From positions 372,001-436,000 of the forward strand of contig OZ037933.1 in NCBI GenBank assembly GCA_964035575.1: DNA of 64,000 nt. Reading direction: 5' to 3'. The translations under genes were made by a program, and so were the position numbers. Origin of the DNA: Rhynchopus sp. YZ270_cl-10. Taxonomy: Eukaryota; Euglenozoa; Diplonemea; Diplonemida; Diplonemidae. This document shows positions 9,573 through 19,810 of this stretch, piece after piece. Numbering within the stretch: the first letter of the stretch is position 1; each line of letters starts with the position of its first letter. The notes beneath the pieces were generated by a model. The model did not search any database. It was not told the origin of the DNA and saw only the letters and a program-made list of their open reading frames with translations.

Positions 9573-10559
9573 TCAGACAATCGAGGTCACGGGGGACTCG
9601 TTCAGTCCGCACTCGTTCGAGCCGTAGGACACACGGATGTATCCAGACTCTCCCCAGGTGGTTCCCCAGGAGTTCTTGATGATCCAGTAGTCGGCGCCGT
9701 ATCCGACAATGAGCACTCCGTGGTCAAGCTGGCATCCGAAGATTCCACAGCAGGTGGTCAGCACTCCTCCGGAGTACGACTGCCACTTCTGGGCGTCAAC
9801 GGCGATGGAGAGGGGTCCTCCGGTGGAGACGAAGGCCTTCATCTGTGCCTCGGTGTGGGTGATGTCCTTGTACGACGAGATGGTGGCTCCGACGGGCTTG
9901 CCGGTCACGGATTCGCAGGTGTGGCGGATTCCGGTGCCCGACTTGTAGGGGTATGAGTCCTCAGTCACGATGTCTCCGTTGTGGTTCGAGATCAGCCACT
10001 TCAGGGCGTTGTCCATCAGTCCTCCGTTGCAGCCCTGGTCGACCTTGTCGCACGACACAAGCTCCTGCTCGGACACCGAGGTCAGGGTCTTGCCGGACAG
10101 CTGCCACTGTCCCTCAATTCCTCCGGTGGTGGAGAATGCCCAGCACGATCCGCACTGTGCCTGGTTCTTCACGTGGGTCACGGCACCAGCGGACCTCCAG
10201 TCCTTCGCGTCGGCGGCGGCAGCCACCTGCTCCTCAGTGAACATGGCAGGGGGCGACTGCTTCTTCTCCACCTTCATGTTGTGGTACGACTTGAACTCAG
10301 CAGCAGACATGTCAGAGAACACGTTCATGCCGAACTGGGCTCCCTTGGTCTGCTCCTTCTCGAAACGCGACGCCTTCAGCATGTTGGCGGTGAAGATCCC
10401 GTAGCGGCGCTGCTCCTCCGCGATGCTCGAGTACTGCTTGCCGTGGTCGTTCTTGAAGGTGTTCCACAGCAGCTGCGAGTTGGCACGCACGTACTGCTCG
10501 GAGTACCCGTGGGCCTGGCTCGCCAGGAGGGCACACACAACAAGGGAAAGGGTACGCAT
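9573..10559 (-). CDS. Secreted cathepsin L-like cysteine protease (328 aa)
   Basis: This is a papain-family (C1A) endopeptidase, complete in one exon. Residues 1-18 form a signal peptide (MRTLSLVVCALLASQAHG). Residues about 28-90 are the I29 inhibitor propeptide (ERFNIN-like YGIFTANM, then FGMNVFSDMSAAEF). The mature enzyme starts near 118 (AKDWRSAGAV). The oxyanion Gln133 and catalytic Cys139 sit in QAQCGSCWAFS, His280 in LDHGVLIVGYG and Asn296 in IIKNSWGTTWGESGYI. Cysteine spacing fits the usual disulfides. The length is typical of cathepsin L zymogens and there is no C-terminal extension of the trypanosomatid cruzipain type. It should act in lysosomes or food vacuoles, or be secreted. Third positions are strongly G/C, suggesting high expression. 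Confidence 0.95.
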   Translation of the reverse strand: MRTLSLVVCALLASQAHGYSEQYVRANSQLLWNTFKNDHGKQYSSIAEEQRRYGIFTANMLKASRFEKEQTKGAQFGMNVFSDMSAAEFKSYHNMKVEKKQSPPAMFTEEQVAAAADAKDWRSAGAVTHVKNQAQCGSCWAFSTTGGIEGQWQLSGKTLTSVSEQELVSCDKVDQGCNGGLMDNALKWLISNHNGDIVTEDSYPYKSGTGIRHTCESVTGKPVGATISSYKDITHTEAQMKAFVSTGGPLSIAVDAQKWQSYSGGVLTTCCGIFGCQLDHGVLIVGYGADYWIIKNSWGTTWGESGYIRVSYGSNECGLNESPVTSIV

Positions 10560-12142
10560 TTTTAGTGGATATTACTGTTTTGGTGATGTAGGTTATTAGT
10601 GTGAAAAACTGTTGCTATCCAGACAAGGTACTGTGCCCTCTGGACTCATGCCCGTCTCTGAGTTTGTGAGATGTTGGAGCTCTCGTGTCAGCAAAAAAAC
10701 GCTTTTCATTTTTACTCCGTACCTTCAAAACACAAACTAGCGGGGAAACTGCATCAATCCTCGACAGATTTAGTTGTGAGAGAGTTGCTTGAAAGTGGAG
10801 AAATGCTCTTTTTTTTTTACTGTATTTTTTTCCCCTCTTTTTTGTTGCGCAGTTTGCCACTCCTGCACTCGCCACATTCATGGTTTCCTTCGCGTGTCTG
10901 ACGAGAGTCGTACAGACCTATCACGTCAACCAATACTGTGTCCATAGGGCATCTCAAAAACAAGAGGGAATTAACCAATAAGATGGCCCAAGCCTCTCGG
11001 GCTTATTTACCTGACAAAGAACACACATAGAGAGGTTGAAAGTGCAAAATGCCCCACCATTTAGCGGCGGACATAGGCACAAGAAACAAAACAAAAAAAA
11101 ATTTTTTTTTTGCGAAAACCTTATTGGCTTTGTTTTCAGATAAATCAACTAAAACCGAAGTAGGGATCGAAAAAAAAATAAAATGGCTTGGTTCATAAAA
11201 GCGCTGATGTAGACAAGACGAAGAACATAGGAACACACAAAAAAAAATATTTTATGCTGGGAAAGACAAGAAATAGTCGGTACAACTTCGAACCAAGTTA
11301 TTTGTAACAAACTTTTTTTTTGTTTTTGTTTTTTTGCAAAGTTTTTCCATTTTCCCTCACATTTCCGACAAAAAAAAAAGGGGGGTAACGATGAGTAAGA
11401 CGAGGCACTAAGCTTCTCGCTGCTTCGTCATAAAAAAAAACAAAACAAACAAACAAAACACAATCCTTATCAAACACTAACAACAGCGAATAACGACATT
11501 GGAGGAAAGCACATCACTTTACGCAAAAAGAATTTTTTATTTTTATTTTTTGAAAAATGACATCTGTCTCCTCTCATGCACACACACACACACATCGTTA
11601 CCACTATCGTTATCCCGCTGGAACAACGCTAGGTTTGAATCTGGGCTGTCTCTTCGTCACAAAGACGGTTGTTTGGGGATGAGGGAGGGGGAAAAAAAAA
11701 AAATCTCTGGCCACACTCTGACCAGGCAAAACACTACACAAGCCTCATCCGATCTGGCTTGGAATATTCATCCCTACATACACGCACTATTCACGGTGGA
11801 CTTCTTCTCGCAAAAAAAAAAAGGGCACGTTAAAAAAAACAAAAAAAAAAGGTCGAACAAGAAAGGGAGTTAAAGGGGGGAGTTGGTTACTCCCTCCCCT
11901 GTACTCCTCCTTTTTTTTCAGACGGAATTAAGTTGCCCATTCCCAGAGGGAGTCCACTGTGTAGGGGAAAAACCCCCTCCACCACCACCAAAAGTACAGC
12001 ACATAGAATTTTTCAAACTCCCTGACGAACCCCCCCCCCCCAAAAAAAAAGACAAAATCAACAAAATTAAGGGAACAATGTAAATTGCCCTTTTTTTTTT
12101 TCGACCCCCTCTCCCTCCTCCCTCCCTCCCTCCCCTCATCTT
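10560..12142. other. Spacer, AT- and homopolymer-rich, no gene seen
   Basis: The stretch holds many A and T runs, a short CA repeat near 11579 and a weak fragment of the GTGCAAAATGCCCC...GGCGGACATAGGCA repeat near 11035-11080. Open frames are short and lack protein-like composition. Confidence 0.5.
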
Positions 12143-13000
12143 TTACGTTTCCAACATAGGGGATCGGCACCATCCCCCTTTTTCCCAATCATCCGCACAC
12201 CAGGGATCGCCAAGGAAGATACTTTTTGCGGAGTGGTCGAATATCGCTAAGGGAGCGAGGGAGACTGGGTCGGGTGCGGTGTTATGGCTTGACGTTGTTC
12301 CGTTGGCGAGGCCTATGAGTCCTGAGGGGTCTGTTGTTGTTCTTGCTGGAGGCGTCGTTTGGTTTAATGTGGCGCGAGTGTTTGCTGCCTGCCGAGCGGC
12401 AGCCCGTTGTCTGCATTTTTCCCGGTTTTCTTCGATCAGACGGAGCACTCCTCTCTCCCTCTTCTGCCTATACGCCAGCTGCCTCGCATCGTCCTCCGCA
12501 ATTCTTTGCTTCCTCCCCGCAACCTTCTTCTCCTCCTTCATCCTTTTTTCCTTCTCCGCTGAAGCTTCAGCCTCTCCCTTCCTTATATTCTCCCTTTGTG
12601 TTTCTAACCTCACCTTTCGTCTTCTCTCAAATAGAAGCTGGAGGCGAAGGCTGTCTTCTCCTTCTTCCCCTCCTGCCACTTCGTACTTCTTTGTAATAGA
12701 ATCGCCTACCCTAGCAAACCAATTCGGATATGCAACCCCATCGCCCACAGTCTCATCCGGCCTGCTCTGCACTGCACCACCTATACCCCCTCTTTGCGGC
12801 CGATATGAAGAGTTTTTTAGCATCTCCGCAAGCCTCGCACTCCCCTCCCCTTGACCCCCCTTAGGAGGATAAGGAACCCCTGCGGGGAAGCATGGTGGTG
12901 AAGGTGAAGAATACCCTGCACGCACATCGGAATGACTCCAAGCAGGATTAGAGGCAGTAGCAGTGGTGGGGGTGGTGCTTGAGGTGGGGGCGGAATCCAT
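12143..13000 (-). CDS. Unknown protein with a charged coiled coil (285 aa)
   Basis: No family is recognised. The start is the ATG at 13000 (MDSAPTSSTTPTT); the open frame upstream of it is AT-rich and non-coding in appearance. The N-terminus is low-complexity (S, T, P, G). A central region (about residues 105-215) is a continuous, highly charged helix rich in E, K and R, predicted to be a coiled coil (LLFERRRKVRLETQRENIRK and following). The C-terminus is S/T-rich and ends with a tryptophan-containing stretch (GDPWCADDWEKGGWC). It is probably a cytosolic or cytoskeletal scaffold, but this is only inferred from composition. Confidence 0.6.
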   Translation of the reverse strand: MDSAPTSSTTPTTATASNPAWSHSDVRAGYSSPSPPCFPAGVPYPPKGGQGEGSARLAEMLKNSSYRPQRGGIGGAVQSRPDETVGDGVAYPNWFARVGDSITKKYEVAGGEEGEDSLRLQLLFERRRKVRLETQRENIRKGEAEASAEKEKRMKEEKKVAGRKQRIAEDDARQLAYRQKRERGVLRLIEENREKCRQRAAARQAANTRATLNQTTPPARTTTDPSGLIGLANGTTSSHNTAPDPVSLAPLAIFDHSAKSIFLGDPWCADDWEKGGWCRSPMLET

Positions 13001-13702
13001 TATATAAGTTTTGTTGTTTTTTTTTGAGAATACAAGAAAGGAAAAATATATGGGGTTCGCCAAAAGAGCTCGGTTATTGCATCAAAGGGGGGGGAAGGTG
13101 TGGTGTGTAAATGTCTGTAAATGATGTGGGGGGAAAAAATAGTTGAAATGTTTAAAACGCAGCTCGGTTGTGCAAAAGGGTGGGGTGCGCGGGGGGGGGG
13201 GGGGGGGAATTAGAGTATCGCAAGCGAAAAACGCTATGACACAAGGTCGTATCAACAGCAACAACGGGGAGGGAGAAGAGAATCGAAGAAACGAACCATC
13301 ATTTTGCAGTTTGCAGGTTGTGGTACGAGAAACAAAAAAAATCCCGTCGGAAAAAAAAAAGAGACAAAAGATGGTGCGTGGGCACGTGTGTGGACACATT
13401 TTTCCACACAGGGACACAAGGCACCTTTTTTTTGTCTCATTCATCACAGGTTTATACCATAAAGCTACGTTACACAGCCACGGTTACGTTGTTCACGAGT
13501 TGAACACACATGGAGGGGAGGGAAGAGCAAATGGGAGTGGGGGGTGGGGTGGGGTAGGGTAGGGGGGGAGAAGAAATCGACAATACGATGCTGACGCTAC
13601 GAGGTGAAAAAACGCGCAAAAGGCTCCATTCTGGGGTGGTATCAGCATCTGAACAGTTGAACACACACACACGTCGTCTCTCTCTCTAGCACTGTCTTAC
13701 TT
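13001..13702. other. Spacer with G-run and CT/GT tracts
   Basis: No gene is seen. It contains a run of about 17 G near 13190 and GT- and CT-rich tracts up to 13690. It lies between the start of the coiled-coil gene and the stop of the esterase, so it should hold the esterase 3' UTR and the next acceptor site. Confidence 0.5.
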
Positions 13703-15517
13703 TCACTGGTCGCACACCTGTGGGGCAATGCATTTGCACTTCCCGTTCTCGATCTTGGCCACGAACGGCGTCACAGGGAGCTTCGAAAGCGAGCCCTTGA
13801 GGGGGCAGGAGGAGAGTGGGCAGGAGCCAGACGTCGGGGGGTGCAGGCCACAGCAGCCGTTGTAGCCCTGCATCCAGGCGTAGCGCACGCCGAACACCTT
13901 TCCTTCGTAGCCTGTCACGTCTGCCACAATGGATGCAGTCCCGCTGGCCTCAACGTTCACCATGGGCCACGTGTCCAGGCTATCGAAGACAGACGACGTG
14001 AAGTCGTGCGCCACAGCCTTGCCGCTCCCGTCGTCGTTGCACACACTGTTGTCGCGCGAAGTCCCTGGCGCCGTCTGCAGGCAGAAGAGTGTCTCGTTCG
14101 TGAGGATCTGCACGTAGCTCGCGTTCGTCGGCTTGTAGTACGTGTCCACCAGCATGCTGTCCTTCCCAAGAAGCGTCGAGTTGAAGGTGATGGTCAGCTT
14201 GCTCCCCTCAAGGGTGCACCCGGAGAGCACAGGTCCGCTCACCTGCACATCGGGCGCGTTGTACACCTGTCCGTAGGCAGCCTGTGCAAGGCGCTCGCCA
14301 AGGGGCTTCTTCACACGCGGGTGGATGCCGCCCATGTAGAAGTTCGTCTCAGCAACGGAGTTGTCGTAGCCCTCGCAGCCGTGGCAGACTGGGTTGCTGT
14401 AGTTCATAGGGTCGCAGTGCACCCTGTAGCAGGTGATGTTGCCCCACGGGTCCTCCAGGTCAAAGGCGTGGGCAAGGAAGGAGTTCGGCATCGCAGGGTT
14501 GGGCAGCACCCCGTAGCTCGCAGTCTGCGCGAAGTACATACCACCCATGTCGGGGTGGCCCTCACCGCCGCTCGGGGCAAGGGTCACAAGACCGAAGGGT
14601 GCAAGCGGGTCCGTCGTGCCCGGCTCCTGGCTGAAGAGCGCACGCCACTCGGCAAGCATCGCAGGCACAGCGCATGCGTACCCCCTGTTCTGTGCGGAGT
14701 TCCCGAACACGGTGCCCATGTTGTTCTCACCCTGGTACCACAGGAAGCCCTTCAGCGTCATCTGTGCGAACGGCAGCACACGCGACTCGTAGTAGGACCC
14801 GCTGCTTGCGCTCATCGGCACGTCTGCACACGTCGCTGTCGTTGCGTTCGATGTCCACTGCTGCACAGTGGAGCCACCCCACGCCGTGTTGATGAGCCCG
14901 ATTGGGGGAGCCTTGTCGCCAAGCATGTCTGTGAGGCTCTCTGCGAAGTAGTAGCATGCTGCAGAGAAGGCAAAGAGGAGCGGCTCGTGTGTGCGTGAGT
15001 TGTTCAGCATCGTTGCGTTCAGCACTGTCATCCAGTCGAACTCTGAGTTCATGTTGCTGTACAGCCCGTGGAGGCGGATGTTGTTGTACTTGCCTGCACG
15101 GATCGCATCGCGTGAGATGTTGCGCGACATTGTGAAGTGCAGCGAGAGTGCCATGTTCGACTGCCCGCTGCAGTACCACACGTCACCGAAGGTCACGTCG
15201 CTGATCGCAATCGTGTTCGTCCCGTTCGTGGAGCACCCCGTGCACGTCACGGTCACTGTGTAGTTGCCACCTGCTGCTGTAGGCTTCAGGTACGCCACCC
15301 ACTGGTCTCCGGTGACGTTCCCTGTGACCTCGTATGTTGCGTCCCCACTCACCATCGCAGTGACCGTTGGTGCCGACGCACCGGGGGTGAGCGTGCCGTA
15401 CACAGAAGACTTCTCAGGTGCGCGCTGCAGCACCATGTGGTCCTGCACGTGGTCCGAGAACTGGATATCGCATGCAGCCTGCGCAAGCAGGGCTGCGAAC
15501 GCCACGTATGTGCGCAT
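13703..15517 (-). CDS. Sialate O-acetylesterase-like secreted esterase (604 aa)
   Basis: This belongs to the SIAE family, which removes O-acetyl groups from sialic acids and other acetylated sugars. Residues 1-16 look like a signal peptide (MRTYVAFAALLAQAAC). A beta-rich domain follows. The catalytic core has the nucleophile motif WYCSGQSNM with Ser120, the conserved WYQGENN, and a histidine in GGIHPRVKKPLGERLA near the C-terminal part, the expected partner of the SGNH-like triad. Several N-glycosylation sites (NGT, NISR, NATM) fit a secreted protein. The open frame extends 110 codons upstream, but the ATG at 15517 starts the signal peptide and lies 22 bases after a TTCCAG acceptor-like site. 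Codon use is strongly GC3-rich, as in the two other secreted genes nearby. Confidence 0.9.
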   Translation of the reverse strand: MRTYVAFAALLAQAACDIQFSDHVQDHMVLQRAPEKSSVYGTLTPGASAPTVTAMVSGDATYEVTGNVTGDQWVAYLKPTAAGGNYTVTVTCTGCSTNGTNTIAISDVTFGDVWYCSGQSNMALSLHFTMSRNISRDAIRAGKYNNIRLHGLYSNMNSEFDWMTVLNATMLNNSRTHEPLLFAFSAACYYFAESLTDMLGDKAPPIGLINTAWGGSTVQQWTSNATTATCADVPMSASSGSYYESRVLPFAQMTLKGFLWYQGENNMGTVFGNSAQNRGYACAVPAMLAEWRALFSQEPGTTDPLAPFGLVTLAPSGGEGHPDMGGMYFAQTASYGVLPNPAMPNSFLAHAFDLEDPWGNITCYRVHCDPMNYSNPVCHGCEGYDNSVAETNFYMGGIHPRVKKPLGERLAQAAYGQVYNAPDVQVSGPVLSGCTLEGSKLTITFNSTLLGKDSMLVDTYYKPTNASYVQILTNETLFCLQTAPGTSRDNSVCNDDGSGKAVAHDFTSSVFDSLDTWPMVNVEASGTASIVADVTGYEGKVFGVRYAWMQGYNGCCGLHPPTSGSCPLSSCPLKGSLSKLPVTPFVAKIENGKCKCIAPQVCDQ

Positions 15518-16942
15518 TGTTTGTTGCAGTGTGTAGTATCTGGAATTGTCACGGTGGTGGTGGAGGTGGTCTGTATTATTTATATTAATTTGGTATTTTT
15601 TCATGATTTTGGGCCATTTGGTAAGGGGGAAGGGGGGTATCATTTTTTCCCAGAACAATTGAACAAAAGATTGCCTGCAATCAAAAGTTAAAAGATGAAC
15701 ATGCCTCTCTTGCATACATATCTTACAAAAGGAAAAGGCTGGCAAAAGAGAAAACGACGTACGGAGGAACGTCTGTCGTTTCTTTTTTTTGTCATCGAGC
15801 AGCAGGGGAATGCGTGGGGGAAAATCAGGTAGGGGAAAAAAAGGCACTAGAAAAAAGCATAGCGTGGATACTATATAAAGGAAAATTTGTCAGAAGAATG
15901 TGCCTCTGGTGAACACACATCTTACAAAGAAATATTGTGTAAGGATGAAGCTAGGCCTAGAGGCCTTAGCCTCATCCTTGATCAACGTTAAAAAAAAGCA
16001 TTGACGAGAGAGCGTGTACCTCAAGGTGTACACACTCACATATCATTGCAAAAAGAAGGAAACAAAAAGGCCTGTAAGATGATCCTAAGCCTAAGCTTAA
16101 CACCTCAACAAAAAATATTGAAAGATGCATGTGTCCCGCGTGTCCACAGATCTTACCAGACACACAAGCAAAATGCATCAACACCCTCCTCTGCCCCTGT
16201 CCAATCCACGTTCCGTTTCCTCTGTGATGAGAAGACGCTCTGTGCCTCAATGGACACCTGCATCAGTCTGCGTAGTAAGGAAGGGGTGGGGGTAGGGGCA
16301 GTCGTAAGAGTGAATTTGTATGCACAGTGGAGACATGTGTCCCAAAAAAGCAGAATCCAAGAAGAAAATGGCAAAGCTTTCGTAAGCGTGGAGGCATTTA
16401 AAAAAAAAGAAGGTAAATTGCAATACAAAACCCTCGTGACAGTGTACGCAAAAAGGTGTCAAAACGCCTCTAGGATGTCTGCTAAATAGCTATATAGGCA
16501 AAATAGGCTAAATAGAAAGCTGCAACGAAATGTTTCTCGTAGACTTGCAGACAAAAAATGAAAATATGAAAATAAAACAGAAAGGGGGATAAGAAGGGGG
16601 GAGAGTAGCAATGTTCGAGGAGGACGCTCTGTGCCTCGGTGGACACCTGCGTCTGTTCTCCCCCAGGAAGGGTGTGCAAGCGTGATTGCATTGCAAGGCC
16701 TTCCCGCACAAGAGTACAGGTGGGGTGGGAGGGAGGGGAATGCAACCACACACGCCAGCATGGGTCAGCTGGTGGGTTTGTGTGTTGCAGTCAGGGGGTA
16801 AGGGAAAAAACAGGAATAAAGAAAACCTGGCAAAGCTAATGATACTATCAAAGTGAAACAAGAGAAGGCGGCATACAGCACGCCTAAAGAAAAAGCGTTT
16901 TGGACACATGTCTGAGTGGTGTTGATGTCTGTGCTCATGTGC
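15518..16942. other. Spacer with a hairpin and a short internal repeat
   Basis: No gene is supported. There is a hairpin at 15939-15977 (AAGGATGAAGCTAGGCCT pairing with AGGCCTTAGCCTCATCCTT). A repeat occurs twice in the same orientation at about 16230-16290 and 16620-16680, with ACGCTCTGTGCCTC, TGGACACCTGC and AGGAAGG in order. An R1 repeat tail is near 16420-16450. Confidence 0.5.
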
Positions 16943-18484
16943 TCATGTGCTCATGCACGTGGCGGAGCAGCCGTCCCCATCAACAGTGTTCCCGTCGTCG
17001 CACTGCTCACCGTCGTCAACGCTGCCGTCACCACAGCACGTGACAGGGGTGAGTGCGGCAGACGCCTCCTCCAGCCACGTCCAGCCCCCCACAGGTGTGG
17101 TCGCGTACTCGGCCACAATAAAGCGTGCCAGCCCGTCGACCCCGTAGGTGTAGCTGTTGCCCCCAGGCATGTCCTGGATGTTGTGCAGGCTGCGGGCGCT
17201 GATGCTTCCAGCGAGGTACTCGCTCGTCGTGCCCGTGGTGTCGTGCGCAAAGGGCAGGGTGGCGTCGAGTGTCACGTCTGCCACATTCCCGCCCTCGTAC
17301 CTCGCCTCGTAGTGTGTTGTCGTCAGGCTCCCCGCAGCAACGGCGCTGTAGCCGTGGTAGTCCTGCCACAGGGCGTACGTTCTGTCGATGTTTGCGTGGT
17401 GCAGGAAGAACAGCGGGTCTGCAGGGCTCCAGCTCGTCGTCATCGTCTCCCCAATGTACGAGTGCACAGACTGGTGTGCTCCTGACTCGTACCCTGCACT
17501 GAAGGACGCGTAGTCTGTGGCCACAACCTCCCTCCCCACGTTCGCCGCCCCGTACGGACCTCCACCAAAGATCGGGTTGTGGCGCTTCAGGCACGGGTTC
17601 CCCGGCTGCGACGTGGTCCACCCTGCAGCCACACCCTTGTCCACACAGGACGTTGCGCTGTCCGTCGTCCCAGTCGGGTTTGTCGGCCCAAACGTGTTCA
17701 TCTTCCACACACACGTCTGCAGGCTCATGTCCTGCTCCCAGTCCCAGTACGGCACCGTCACACACTCGAACCCAGGCAGCGACCGCAGGGCGTTCTCGTA
17801 CCCAAGCACAAACCACCTGTGCCACGGCAGGAATGCAGACGTCCCGTGTGCAATCTCTGAGTTCGTCACGTGCGACATCTCAATCTCGTCGTACACAGAC
17901 CGCTTCTGCGTCTTCAGTGCCGCCACAGCCGCAATGTAGTGCTCACGGTCTGCACACGACAGCTGCGACCACGCGTGGCGCACACGTGGCGGGCATGGCA
18001 CTGCTGTGGGCACAGGTGTCGGCACAGCTGTTGGCACGGCTGTGGGTGCAGGTGTGGGCGGCGGCGTCCCTGTCGCAACACAGCTCCACGCGAATGTGAA
18101 CCCGGCACGCGTCACACTGTAGTCAGACTTGAACTGCACCGCCACTGCGTGTGCCCCGTTCTTCGCATCTGCAGGGCCATTCGTCCCAGACGTCTGCGAC
18201 ACCTGGCCGTACACACCCGCCCCGTTGTCCGCCCACACCGTCACAAAGTCGTACCCAGACTCCACATCGAAAGCCGAGAACGATACCGTCACCTCGTACC
18301 CTGTCCCGCATGCAGGCACCTTCCAGCACAGGTCTTCGTCGTTCGAGTACTGCGACGAGCCCTCTTTGTGTGTCTGCGACCCAGATGCGGGCAGCACCGT
18401 GCAGTCACCAGGGATGCTGAGCCCTGCCACCTCGCTGCAGCACAATATACAGACCACTGCTGCTAACGTCGCCATCTGGCGCAT
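16943..18484 (-). CDS. Secreted tyrosinase with N-terminal CUB domain (513 aa)
   Basis: This is a type-3 copper oxidase expected to hydroxylate phenols and oxidise catechols. A signal peptide covers residues 1 to about 21. Residues about 28-135 form a CUB-like domain (SGYDFVTVW, then a V.F.SD....GF.FAW ending). A PT-rich linker (PTPAPTAVPTAVPTPVPT) leads to the tyrosinase domain. CuA ligands are probably His205, His213 and His222 (LPWHRWFVLGYE); CuB ligands are His337, His341 (HQSVH) and His362/363 (FFLHHANIDR). The C-terminus (about 484-510) is a cysteine-rich repeat of the CGDG..DDGEQCDDGN..DGDGCSATC type. The longer upstream frame is rejected because the signal peptide begins at the ATG at 18484 (or the in-frame ATG at 18475). 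All copper-binding motifs look intact. Confidence 0.93.
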   Translation of the reverse strand: MRQMATLAAVVCILCCSEVAGLSIPGDCTVLPASGSQTHKEGSSQYSNDEDLCWKVPACGTGYEVTVSFSAFDVESGYDFVTVWADNGAGVYGQVSQTSGTNGPADAKNGAHAVAVQFKSDYSVTRAGFTFAWSCVATGTPPPTPAPTAVPTAVPTPVPTAVPCPPRVRHAWSQLSCADREHYIAAVAALKTQKRSVYDEIEMSHVTNSEIAHGTSAFLPWHRWFVLGYENALRSLPGFECVTVPYWDWEQDMSLQTCVWKMNTFGPTNPTGTTDSATSCVDKGVAAGWTTSQPGNPCLKRHNPIFGGGPYGAANVGREVVATDYASFSAGYESGAHQSVHSYIGETMTTSWSPADPLFFLHHANIDRTYALWQDYHGYSAVAAGSLTTTHYEARYEGGNVADVTLDATLPFAHDTTGTTSEYLAGSISARSLHNIQDMPGGNSYTYGVDGLARFIVAEYATTPVGGWTWLEEASAALTPVTCCGDGSVDDGEQCDDGNTVDGDGCSATCMST

Positions 18485-18592
18485 ATTGTCTTGTTTATGC
18501 AAAAAGTGAAAACCTGCATTTGTTGTTGCACAGGGTTTATGAGTAATAGACACGTTACAAATCAGCAGAAGGGAAGATCTTTGCGCTCTAAG

Positions 18593-19017
18593 AAAAAAAA
18601 AGCACAGCAAAAATTTCACCGTGGCGTGGACCCCCCAACCAATGCCGCCCTACCATCCATTTCGTAGTGTCCATCTGATATGCTCTACTCCTCCCCTGCT
18701 TCCTCTCATCAAGATGAATGAAAGGATCATTGGAGACACAGGTTAATTCCGTCTTGCACGACGTAGCGTCCGGTTGGGGTATGTATGCCACGGTTATGAG
18801 GCTACAGAAAAAAAAGTAGAGTTGAAATACAAAGCCCTCTCGTGAACAGTGTAGCTTTGGTATATGACCGGCTGTACCGGGGGGTGGACACCCCAACCAT
18901 GCAGTCCTACAATCCATTTCGTGTCCATCTGATATGCTCTGCTCCCCCCTGCTTCCTCTCATCAAGATGAATGAAAGGATCGTTGGAGACACAGGTTAAT
19001 TCCGTCTTGCACGACGT
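18593..19017. repeat. Two direct copies of dispersed repeat R1 in tandem
   Basis: The first copy is at about 18600-18772 and the second, more complete, at about 18825-19017. Both include GGACCCCCCAACCA or GGACACCCCAACCA, ATCCATTTCG, CATCTGATATGCTC, CAAGATGAATGAAAGGATC and AATTCCGTCTTGCACGACG. They show that R1 can extend to about 190 bases. The second copy starts with the usual GAAATACAAAGCCCTCTCG. Confidence 0.75.
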
Positions 19018-19801
19018 CGTGGTGTAGGATGTGGTTGGGCTCCTCTCCCTCTTATACAAACACTGCTAGGTAGACGGGGGAAAAAGGTGGGGTCATTTTT
19101 TTATTTATTTTTCTTCTTCTGATTTATGCTATTAGGCGAATTCGTTCTTTTTCTTCACTATTTTGCCCTGAGACTAACCGGGTGGTCGGAGGAAGTCAGG
19201 AGGGGGGGAAAAAAGTGAACAACACACAGTATCACCATCATGATACTACCACCACCCTTCCGGATGAATTACTCCTACAATGATCCAGCTTTTTTTTTCT
19301 CTGGTCACTTTACTAAATGATTCTGATTGACACATAAAGGAACGTAAAAAGACACAACGAAACGAATCGAAAAAAAAAGGGCAAAATAAAATTGCCTAAA
19401 AGAAGATGAGTCCAAAACCCACCCAAATAGAAAGAACGAAAAAACAATAATTTGACTCAAAAAAAATGTGGATTTTTGCGTCGGCCACTGCAACGGACAC
19501 AAATTTGTCAGATTTTTTTTTTCTTTTCTCTTTTACAAATGGAGATATTCGCCTCCACCCTCCCCTCCCCTCCCCCCAAATGATGCGGCTAAGAAACGCC
19601 CCACGTTGATCCTAAATACTATCAAAAAAAGAGCAGTGTATTGACGAAGATGTCCGCCAAAACCTTTCATACTCTAGGTACACTGTTGATAGCATATAGC
19701 TTGCACACAACTCTCCTCCTTAGACACAGGCAGCGTGACGCTCTGTAGAATTATCGAACCCCCACATAGTGTTGAAGGGCTCCTTTGCTGAAAGATTGGC
19801 A
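19018..19801. other. Spacer, no gene seen
   Basis: A and T homopolymers and short C-rich tracts are present; no protein-like frame or recognisable repeat of any length is visible. Confidence 0.5.
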
Positions 19802-19810
19802 AGGGGAAAA

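Noticed and set aside
12010-12070. C-run followed by an A-run as another fold-back boundary
   Set aside because: No TA-GG end and no inverted partner nearby.
13186-13208. Long G run (and C runs at 29396 and 60355) as element ends
   Set aside because: No inverted repeat starts beside them. They could be empty target sites, but nothing in the window shows it.
13841-14998. 385-codon plus-strand frame opposite the esterase
   Set aside because: It mirrors GC3-rich coding sequence; the minus strand encodes a complete SIAE protein.
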